Below, one piece after another: positions 31,353-37,238 of a stretch of 37,238 nt of DNA; positions within the stretch are counted from its first letter, which is position 1; the number at the start of each line of letters is the position of its first letter. Source of the DNA: Streptomyces hirsutus (GTDB lineage: Bacteria > Actinomycetota > Actinomycetes > Streptomycetales > Streptomycetaceae); NCBI RefSeq assembly GCF_001418415.1, contig NZ_LIQT01000245.1, positions 1-37,238 on the forward strand, read 5' to 3'. The notes beneath the pieces were generated by a model, which saw only the letters and a list, made by a program, of their open reading frames with translations, was not told where the DNA came from and searched no databases. The position numbers were made by a program, and so were the translations under genes.

Positions 31353-31616
31353 GTGCTCCTGAAGATCGGTGTGGCCACGAAGATCGGGATCCGAATGAAG
31401 TCGCTCCAGACGGGATCTGCTTCCCTCCTTGTCTTGCGTTGGAGGGCCCGTGAGGGCTTCCTTCTGGAACGTCACCTGCATGACAGGTTCACCCAGCGGC
31501 GGATCAATGGTGAGTGGTTTGACTTTCGCCGTGTTGCAGATCCCGTACAGGAGATCGCCGAAGCGGCGGACGAACTCCTGCGGCAGTTCGGCGAGTCCAA
31601 CCCTGACCACGAATAG
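31353..31616 (+). pseudogene. GIY-YIG-like (T5orf172/MUG113-type) nuclease-domain fragment
   Basis: An 87-codon frame. Segments LKIGVATKIGIRMKSLQTGS, ERHLHDRF and RINGEWFDFRRVAD match the T5orf172/MUG113 type of GIY-YIG-related domain (KIG...SLQTGS...LH..F...GEWF). The N-terminal GIY-like strand expected before KIG is missing, and an in-frame stop precedes the GTG at 31353. Either a shortened protein starts at that GTG or, more likely, this is a 5'-truncated relic of a phage-type gene. Confidence 0.6.
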
Positions 31617-31909
31617 TGCACCTTCAGTAGCAGGATTGCGACCCGATCGCCCACGAGTCGCACGCACACCCCACAGACGGCCCTCGACGGCTCATCGTGA
31701 CGGAAGGCGCCGACGACCGAAGTACGCGGGCAGAACTGCACCGAGACGGCAGCGGCGTCCTCAGTCACGCTCTGTGCATGCACTCCTCCCGCCTGACGCA
31801 GTGGACCCTCGGGTCGCCGAGCCCGATGATGTCGTCTACCCACTGCTCCGCGCACTTCCCCTGCGTCCCGCCCAAGACGGGCGGGACGTGCCTGGAGCGA
31901 GCTGGGACT
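31617..31909. other. Intergenic stretch
   Basis: About 290 bases between the nuclease-domain fragment and the coiled-coil protein gene. I see no gene, clear hairpin or promoter in it. Confidence 0.5.
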
Positions 31910-32506
31910 CTACTCTTCGGAAGCCTCGTCCACACCGAGATCGTTGCGCATGGCAGCCCTCAGGCCGGACAGCAGTGCCCACGACATCTCCGTCTCGACT
32001 TCCAGGACATCGAGTTCGCTGTCGTCGGGATGGCCGCCTGCCACCATCCTCTTCAGCAGGCCGTAGGTGTTGTTAAGTTGATGGTTTACCGCCCGGGCAT
32101 CTGTCAGCACAGCAGCGGGCACGATCATCTGTGCCTCGGCGTAGCTGTCGCGAAGGACCAAGCGGCGTTCCTCGAGTTGCTCGATGCACGCCTGGGTCTC
32201 TGCGTCGTCCCGGGCGCGCAGGGCATGCAGGAGGTTGATCTGCGCGGTCTGGTACTGACGTACCGTGGTGTTGAGCAAGATGTAGCAGGCCCGTCGCAGA
32301 TCGGTCAGTTCACGTCGTGCCGCGATGTGTGCTTCTTGCTGCCGGACTTGTTCGGCGTGGGCACGGTCCTCGCGCTGCTGGCGGGCGGTCGCTTCCAGCT
32401 CGTGGCGCTTGAGTCGGTCGGCTCTGCTCTGTGTCAGCAGGGCCGCGCCCAGGGTGCCGACGACACCGACGACGGCCACAGCGAGCGCACCCCAGGTCTG
32501 TCCCAC
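31910..32506 (-). CDS. Membrane-anchored coiled-coil protein
   Basis: A 198-residue protein with one N-terminal membrane segment (WGALAVAVVGVVGTLGAALL) followed by a long charged helix (RADRLKRHELEATARQQRED and onward). It is predicted to form a coiled coil, and a helical C-terminal domain follows (YILLNTTVRQYQTAQINLLH). The GTG start follows GTGAGGT at useful spacing; an ATG 13 codons upstream would give a longer, less hydrophobic N-terminus. Proteins of this plan are common and unnamed in Streptomyces. Function is unknown. Its intact frame contrasts with the relics on both sides. Confidence 0.72.
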   Translation of the reverse strand: MGQTWGALAVAVVGVVGTLGAALLTQSRADRLKRHELEATARQQREDRAHAEQVRQQEAHIAARRELTDLRRACYILLNTTVRQYQTAQINLLHALRARDDAETQACIEQLEERRLVLRDSYAEAQMIVPAAVLTDARAVNHQLNNTYGLLKRMVAGGHPDDSELDVLEVETEMSWALLSGLRAAMRNDLGVDEASEE

Positions 32507-32663
32507 GGCCCCTACCTCACATCGGGCAAGTGGGACGCTGGGCATGCTGCGTCTCCGCCCCGCCTGCATCAATGGTGAGGATCATAGAACGCAGCTTTGT
32601 GCAGTGGCCCACCGCCCGGCTGTACGGCGACGGCACCTTGCAGGCCGGGGCCTTGGCCGTCAT

Positions 32664-32999
32664 TCACATGTGGGCGGCCCCTTCTCTCAGCCGGAGTGAG
32701 GTGCGGAGGACAAGGGCTGGTTTGCGTGCAGCGTGCCCGGGACCAGGCGCAGGGCGGTGTGTTTCGTCGGGTTCCGGGTCGCCCGGGTCGAGGCAGTGGG
32801 TCTGGAGGGTGTCGAGAACCGTGCACAGCCCGTCGCGGCCGGCGGCGGAGGCGAACACCAGCCCGTCGACGGGTCGTTCCCGGTCGAAGACCCGCAGGAG
32901 GTATTCGGTGACGATCCGAGTGCGCACGTACTTGAGGTGCTCGCGGCCGTCGGCATCGGCGCTGAGGCGTGTCACGAACTCGTGGAGGAACATCAGCAC
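32664..32999 (-). pseudogene. RES-domain (NAD-degrading toxin type) C-terminal fragment
   Basis: An open frame of about 110 codons whose first part, LKYVRTRIVTEYLLRVFD followed by VDGLVFASAAGRDGLCTV, matches the C-terminal portion of RES-domain proteins (pattern YVPTQxVTEYLR...G..Y.S...GG.C.V). The N-terminal Arg and Tyr of the RES active site are absent, because upstream sequence switches at about 33000 to an unrelated plus-strand frame. RES proteins degrade NAD+ and usually pair with an Xre antitoxin, which is not seen here. It is a relic and unlikely to be active. Confidence 0.55.
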
Positions 33000-33222
33000 C
33001 GAGTTCTACCAGGGATACGGACGTGAACCGAACGTGGTTGAGGGTGAGCTGATGCGCATCTGTACCGTCACCGGCCGCCTGAACAATCTCTTCCCCGGCC
33101 ACGCCGGTACCGCCGGCCTGTACTTCGTCGAGCACGAGTACCTCGACAGCCCAGTCACCCCGCTCCTCGACCCGGCCGAAATCAGCGCCTGGAACGAAGC
33201 CCTGGAGCGCCCGGCCCTCTGA
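33000..33222 (+). pseudogene. C-terminal fragment of an unrecognised gene
   Basis: About 73 codons of coding-like sequence ending at a proper stop: EFYQGYGREPNVVEGELM, then GHAGTAGLYFVEHEYLD and DPAEISAWNEALERPAL. No start codon or ribosome site suits it, and the frame upstream of 33000 belongs to the antisense of the RES fragment. It therefore seems to be the 3' end of a gene cut at the same junction. I do not recognise the family. Confidence 0.4.
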
Positions 33223-33483
33223 CCGATCCAGCCACCGCCACCAGGCAGCGCCCTTCCCGCCGCTGCCGCCACAGCCATGCCTCCGCGACCGCGGGGACAA
33301 GACCACGAACGGGTGACACACCGCGTTCGAGTGCACCTCCGCCCTTCCAGAACCGGCAGGAGTGGCCACCAGCCGCTAATAGAACTTCCGTCCACGACCT
33401 GCCCCCGCCAAGCCCGTTACGGACCCCTTTCGGGGGCGTTCTTAGAGCACCAGTACCTCTCGCGCGCCCAGATGGAGGACGCT
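33223..33483. promoter_or_regulatory. Upstream region of the peptide/ABC/NUDIX operon
   Basis: No gene is supported here. A small stem CCCC-TTTC-GGGG (33424-33435) sits about 50 bases before the peptide start and could be a leader structure. The operon promoter is expected in this region, but I could not define -10/-35 elements. Confidence 0.35.
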
Positions 33484-33627
33484 ATGAATCCTGTACTCGC
33501 CCTCGCGCACCAGCCTCTTGGATTCGAACAGCGGCGGCCCGTCGCGGGCCCTCTTACCTTCCATGCCCAGCAGGTTGACGTCGTCGCCCGCCGCTCAGCA
33601 CGCCCGGATACGGGGTGGGCAGCATGA
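33484..33627 (+). CDS. 47-residue peptide, candidate precursor coupled to an ABC exporter
   Basis: A 47-residue frame starting MNPVLALAHQPLGFEQRRPV and ending VARRSARPDTGWAA. The ATG has GAGGAC just upstream; an ATG four codons earlier is possible. The stop overlaps the start of the ABC exporter as ATGA, the same coupling used between the exporter and the NUDIX gene. That arrangement is strong evidence of a real gene. It lacks cysteine, a double-glycine leader and a signal peptide. Serine is rare and threonine occurs twice, so a lanthipeptide is unlikely. It could be the precursor of a ribosomal peptide modified by enzymes encoded beyond the window, or a small regulatory partner of the exporter. 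I do not recognise the family. Confidence 0.6.
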   Translation: MNPVLALAHQPLGFEQRRPVAGPLTFHAQQVDVVARRSARPDTGWAA

Positions 33628-35660
33628 GCGAGCCCACCGATGCATCAGCCGAGAGTGTCCCGGGGCCGCGCACCACCCCGCAGGCGCTCCCCTCCCTGCC
33701 ACCTGCCGGACCGCAGAACCAACCGGACGACTGCGAAACCGAGCCGGGTACCGCCTCGGACACGACTGCTCCAGAGCCGCAGATGCGGTACGTCGACCTG
33801 ACCGGCAGCCGTGAAGCAGTCGGCCGCTCCATCCGGATGCGCGACATGGCACGGCGCCTGCCGCAGTTGGTGCGCCGCTCCCTGGCTCTCGCCTGGCGGG
33901 TCGACCGACGCGCGACCGTCGGCCTTCTGCTGTGCCAGGCCGTCGCCGGCGTGATGCAGGCTCTCGGCCTGGTCGCCATCGCCGGCACCCTGACCGCCCT
34001 GCTGAGCAACGGAGATGTCTACCACCGGCTTGGGGAGGCGTGGCCGTCCGTGGCCCTGCTCGCCGGTGCCGCCGGCGTGCGCGCGCTCCTGGGGATCACC
34101 GTTAACTGGCTGTCCTCCCGGCTGGGCCCGCTGATGTCGCGCGAGGCCGAGCAGATGCTGCTCACCGGCTGCGCCGAGGTCGAACTGTGTGCCTACGACG
34201 AGCCCGACTTCAACCGCGACCGCGAGGCCGCCGACCGCGGCGCCCAGGTCACCGGTGACCTGATCGACGAGGGCCAGGACCTGATCGCCTCGGGCGCCAG
34301 CTTCCTCGCCGGTGCCGTCGTGCTGGCCGGCGTGCACTGGGTCCTCCTCCCGCTCCTGGTGGCGGCCAGCCTCCCGCAAGCCCTGGCCCAGGTCAGCGTC
34401 GCCCGGGTGCGCTACCTGGCGAACCTGCGCAGCAACGGCGACCAGCGGATGCTGTCGGTGCTGCGCTGGCACATCTACACCAAGGACGCCTACACCAAGG
34501 ACGCCGCCGACCAGATCCGTGCCGGCACCATGAGCACGTTCCTGTCCGGCCGGTACCGGCAGACGGTCGCCCGGATCAACCGCGAGGACCGGGCCGCGGC
34601 CGACCAGGGCGCCCGTATGTCTCTGATCGGCGCGCTGTGCGGCGGTCTGGGGTCCGCGGTGGTGTGGGCGGCGGTCGTATGGCTGCTGGCGGGCGGCCGT
34701 ATCGGCGTTGGCCACGCGGGCACAGCGGTCTTTGCTCTGCAGACGGCCGGGCAGTCGGTCCGCGGGCTGGTGGCCGTCGGGGCGCGCGCCGTACGCACCG
34801 GCCTGTACATGGACGACTGGAGCGGCTTTTTGGACAAGGCGGGCGGGTTCCGCATGCGGCGGGGCCCACGCCGACCGGCGCCGCCGACGAGGATCGAGAT
34901 CAAGTCGGTCACCCACCGCTACGCGGGCAAGGACCGCAATGCGCTGTCCGACGTGTCGCTCACCTTGCGCCGCGGTGAGGTCACCGCCCTGGTCGGCTTC
35001 AACGGTTCGGGAAAGTCGACGTTGTCGAAGCTGGTCAGCGGCCTGTACCTGCCCACCGACGGGCAGGTGCTGTGGGACGGTGTTCCCACCGGCGAAGCGG
35101 ACCCGCAGGCGCTGTGGCAGCAGGTCGCCCTGGTGCCGCAGAACTACGCGCACTGGCCCCTGACCGTACGCGAGAACGTGACCTTGGGGCAGCCCACGGC
35201 GCGCGGGGACGCGGCGGTGCGTGAGGCGTGCGCGGCCGCCGGGGCCGATGAGGTCGTCAACAGGCTCGGCGCCGACCTGGACACGCTGCTGGCCCGCGAG
35301 TGGCTCAACGGGGAGGAACTGAGCGGCGGGCAGTGGCAGCGCATCGCCCTCGCCAGGGCGTTCTTCCGCGAGGCCGGGCTGCTGGTCCTCGACGAGCCGA
35401 CCGCGAACCTCGATCCTCGCGCCGAGTACCGGATCTTCCAGCGGCTGCGGGGCCTGGCCCGGGACCGGGTGGTGCTGCTGGTGACCCACCGCATCACCAA
35501 CGTGGCTGTGGCCGATCGGATCGTCGTCCTCGACGAAGGCAGGATCGTCCAGGAGGGCACGTACCGACAGCTCGCCCAACAGCCGGGCTTGTTCCAGCAG
35601 TTGCTCTCCTACCAGGTCACCTCCGAGCCGGACGGCGAGAAGCACGGGACACGCACATGA
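33624..35660 (+). CDS. ABC exporter, fused permease and ATPase
   Basis: A 678-residue half-transporter. After a hydrophilic N-terminus of about 75 residues come six membrane helices (to about 400), including LLLCQAVAGVMQALGLVAIA and SAVVWAAVVWLLAGG. The ATPase domain has Walker A VGFNGSGKST (about 455), Q-loop LVPQNYAHWPLT, signature LSGGQWQRIALARA (about 565), Walker B LLVLDEPTANLDP and the switch histidine in LVTHRITN. The start ATG overlaps the peptide stop, and its stop overlaps the NUDIX start (both ATGA). There is no C39 peptidase domain, so leader cleavage, if any, is done elsewhere. It likely exports a peptide or a small molecule made by the operon. Confidence 0.93.
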   Translation: MSEPTDASAESVPGPRTTPQALPSLPPAGPQNQPDDCETEPGTASDTTAPEPQMRYVDLTGSREAVGRSIRMRDMARRLPQLVRRSLALAWRVDRRATVGLLLCQAVAGVMQALGLVAIAGTLTALLSNGDVYHRLGEAWPSVALLAGAAGVRALLGITVNWLSSRLGPLMSREAEQMLLTGCAEVELCAYDEPDFNRDREAADRGAQVTGDLIDEGQDLIASGASFLAGAVVLAGVHWVLLPLLVAASLPQALAQVSVARVRYLANLRSNGDQRMLSVLRWHIYTKDAYTKDAADQIRAGTMSTFLSGRYRQTVARINREDRAAADQGARMSLIGALCGGLGSAVVWAAVVWLLAGGRIGVGHAGTAVFALQTAGQSVRGLVAVGARAVRTGLYMDDWSGFLDKAGGFRMRRGPRRPAPPTRIEIKSVTHRYAGKDRNALSDVSLTLRRGEVTALVGFNGSGKSTLSKLVSGLYLPTDGQVLWDGVPTGEADPQALWQQVALVPQNYAHWPLTVRENVTLGQPTARGDAAVREACAAAGADEVVNRLGADLDTLLAREWLNGEELSGGQWQRIALARAFFREAGLLVLDEPTANLDPRAEYRIFQRLRGLARDRVVLLVTHRITNVAVADRIVVLDEGRIVQEGTYRQLAQQPGLFQQLLSYQVTSEPDGEKHGTRT

Positions 35661-37238
35661 GCTGTCCCGATGCCACATCGGATGCCCGAGCCGGCATGGG
35701 CTCGCCCATGGCCCTGTACTTCCTCGACCACCCCACGCACTCCCGAGGTGATGACGTGCCGCCCACCCGCTCCCACATCCGCGCGACCACCGAGGGCTAT
35801 CTGGCACGCCATCCGGAGGAGCGGGAGGTGCTGGCCGGGCTGCTGTCCGTCCTCGACGGCGCCAATCCGTCCAACCGTGCCACGCTGCCCGGCCACGTCA
35901 CCTGTAGCGCGGCCGTCATCGACCGTCATCGACGTGTGCTGCACATCGGCCACAAGGTCACGGGACTGCTGCTCGCGCCGGGCGGCCACGTCGAGGACGA
36001 CCGGACCCTCCTGGCGGCGGCCCTGCGGGAAGTATGTGAGGAGACCGGGCTCCGCCCCGGGGACCTGTGCCTGACCCCTCAGTTCCTCGGTGCGCCGATC
36101 GACATCGACGTCCACGCCATCAACGCCAACCCGGCCAAGGGCGAAGGCGCGCACCGGCACTTCGACTTCCGTTTCGCCTTCTACCTCGCAACCGAGGAAC
36201 CGCTTCCGCTCGCGCTGCAGGACGAGGAAGTCTCCGGTGCCCAGTGGCTCCCGCTCGCCGACGTCAGGTCCCCGACGCTGCGGGCCAAACTCCTGGACGC
36301 TGAGGCCCTCGGCCTCAACGGGTTGCCGGAGCCCGTCAACGCATCGGCCCTGATCCACGACGGCCATGGCCGGTATTTGCTTCATTTGCGGGATCAGCGG
36401 GAGGATATTTGGGCTCCGGGGATGTTCGACCTCCTTGGTGGCGGCCGCACGATGGACGATCCCTGCCTGGAGGCGACCCTGCGGCGGGAGCTCGCCGAGG
36501 AAGTGCCGGGCCTGGAGCCCACCGGCCTGATGCCGTTCGCCGTGGAGAGGGCGACGAGCGTCGACGGTCTTGCGGTGCCCGTCCAGGTCTACGGGGGCCG
36601 CTGGAACGGTGACCCGGACACGGTGGACCTACGCGAAGGTGTCCTGCTGAGGTGGTTCACCGTCGACATGCTCGATCGGCTCAGTCTGAGCCCCGGGCTC
36701 GGGGACCTGATCCGCTGCCACGCGGCCAAGCATCCCGCGGCGGACGGACCACCGGACGGTGCCCGTCCTCTGTCCGGCGAGGCCCCGGCGGGAACCGAGC
36801 TCCACATCGTCGGTGTCCACCTCCATCTCCAGGACGAGCACGGCCGGATCCTCCTCGGTCTGCGCCATCCCGTCTCGAAGTTCGCGCCGAACACATGGCA
36901 CTTCCTCGCCGGCCACTGCGAGCGGGAAGCCGCAATCACCTGCCTGGTGCGGGAAGCGAAGAAAGAGGTCGGCCTCATCATCGAGCCCGACGACGTCGAG
37001 CTCGTACACACGGTCCACCATGTCGACTCTCCCGGCGCGCGGCCCAGGATCGGGCTCGTCTTCCGGGCCCACTCCTGGGCCGGCACCCCAGAAGTCCTGG
37101 AGCCCGACCGGTGCGTGGAGTGCGGTGGTGGAAGCCGCAGGACCTTCCGGCCGAGGTCGTGCCGTACACCCGCCGGGCGATCGAGGGCATTCTCGGCGGG
37201 CGCCCGTACTCCGAGATGGGCTGGTTGCGACACGACAG
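35657..37238 (+). CDS. Protein with three tandem NUDIX domains (frameshift near its end; open at window edge)
   Basis: A long frame from an ATG overlapping the exporter stop. Domain 1 (about residues 75-215) has the box GGHVEDDRTLLAAALREV-CEETGL. Domain 2 (about 220-350) has LLGGGRTMDDPCLEATLRRE then LAEEVPGL, a degenerate box. Domain 3 (about 380-500) has HFLAGHCEREAAITCLVREA then KKEVGL. NUDIX enzymes hydrolyse nucleoside diphosphates linked to other groups. At about 37121 one G seems to be missing. With it, the frame would read VEWRWWKPQDLPAEVVPY and continue RPYSEMGWL to the edge; without it, the frame turns to Arg-rich nonsense. This may be a sequencing error or a real lesion. The box glutamates REVCEE of domain 1 are intact, so that domain may be active. 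Confidence 0.85.
   Translation, partial: MSCPDATSDARAGMGSPMALYFLDHPTHSRGDDVPPTRSHIRATTEGYLARHPEEREVLAGLLSVLDGANPSNRATLPGHVTCSAAVIDRHRRVLHIGHKVTGLLLAPGGHVEDDRTLLAAALREVCEETGLRPGDLCLTPQFLGAPIDIDVHAINANPAKGEGAHRHFDFRFAFYLATEEPLPLALQDEEVSGAQWLPLADVRSPTLRAKLLDAEALGLNGLPEPVNASALIHDGHGRYLLHLRDQREDIWAPGMFDLLGGGRTMDDPCLEATLRRELAEEVPGLEPTGLMPFAVERATSVDGLAVPVQVYGGRWNGDPDTVDLREGVLLRWFTVDMLDRLSLSPGLGDLIRCHAAKHPAADGPPDGARPLSGEAPAGTELHIVGVHLHLQDEHGRILLGLRHPVSKFAPNTWHFLAGHCEREAAITCLVREAKKEVGLIIEPDDVELVHTVHHVDSPGARPRIGLVFRAHSWAGTPEVLEPDRCVECGGGSRRTFRPRSCRTPAGRSRAFSAGARTPRWAGCDTT

Noticed and set aside
33484..33627. Lanthipeptide, lasso or double-glycine bacteriocin precursor
   Set aside because: No cysteine, no GG/GA leader site, and no cyclase, protease or maturase gene is encoded in the window.
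33645..35807. A 720-codon minus-strand open frame
   Set aside because: It is antisense to the ABC exporter and reads as low-complexity sequence; the exporter's Walker and signature motifs fix the true strand.
1..37238. CRISPR arrays, tRNA, rRNA genes and riboswitches
   Set aside because: No spaced repeat series, tRNA-like cloverleaf or recognisable riboswitch core was seen on either strand by eye.

Overview
The window is very GC-rich, its reading frames have strongly G/C-biased third codon positions, and it carries actinomycete hallmarks: a SARP regulator, MEDS/HATPase anti-sigma-type proteins, a SpoIIE-type phosphatase relic and NarL-type two-component genes. It is almost certainly from a Streptomyces or close relative. 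The number of decayed fragments in the right half suggests an accessory region such as a chromosome arm. No rRNA, tRNA or CRISPR array was seen.

Layout. 0-2.0 kb: a two-component pair (kinase and LuxR-type response regulator) on the minus strand. 2.1-2.4 kb: the 3' end of a VCBS/FG-GAP repeat gene with its terminator hairpin. 2.6-20.7 kb: one long run of minus-strand genes that reads as a specialised-metabolite cluster. In transcription order it holds a SARP regulator, an SbnA-like synthase, an SbnB-like dehydrogenase, a stand-alone adenylation enzyme and an acyl-CoA-dehydrogenase-like flavoenzyme. It continues with a GAF protein, a free-standing carrier protein, a type II thioesterase, a double-PAS protein and an FMN reductase. 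It ends with NarK, a molybdopterin nitrate reductase, two FAD/NAD(P) reductases, an M24 metallopeptidase-like protein and a PLP decarboxylase. 21.4-24.9 kb: an MFS exporter, a divergent cupin-AraC regulator and an APC amino-acid permease.

25.2-33.2 kb: a mixed, partly decayed zone. It has a helicase fragment, an intact MEDS-STAS/MEDS-HATPase pair, a membrane protein, a SpoIIE phosphatase relic cut by an IS630-type transposase fragment, and a dihydrofolate-reductase-family gene. It also has a GIY-YIG-like fragment, a coiled-coil membrane protein and a RES-domain fragment. 33.5-37.2 kb: a tightly coupled operon of a 47-residue peptide, an ABC exporter and a protein with three tandem NUDIX domains, open at the right edge of the window.

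How the genes may work together. SbnA and SbnB homologues imply synthesis of L-2,3-diaminopropionate (Dap). The adenylation enzyme and free carrier protein imply that Dap, or a similar cationic amino acid, is tethered as a thioester. The flavoenzyme with its flavin reductase could oxidise the tethered amine, and the nitrate importer and reductase, with no nitrite reductase beside them, could supply nitrite. This resembles the published logic of L-alanosine (a diazeniumdiolate), where Dap is loaded on a free carrier protein. The proposed source of nitrite here is different, and this is the most interesting hypothesis in the window. It is inference from gene content; no product is demonstrated.
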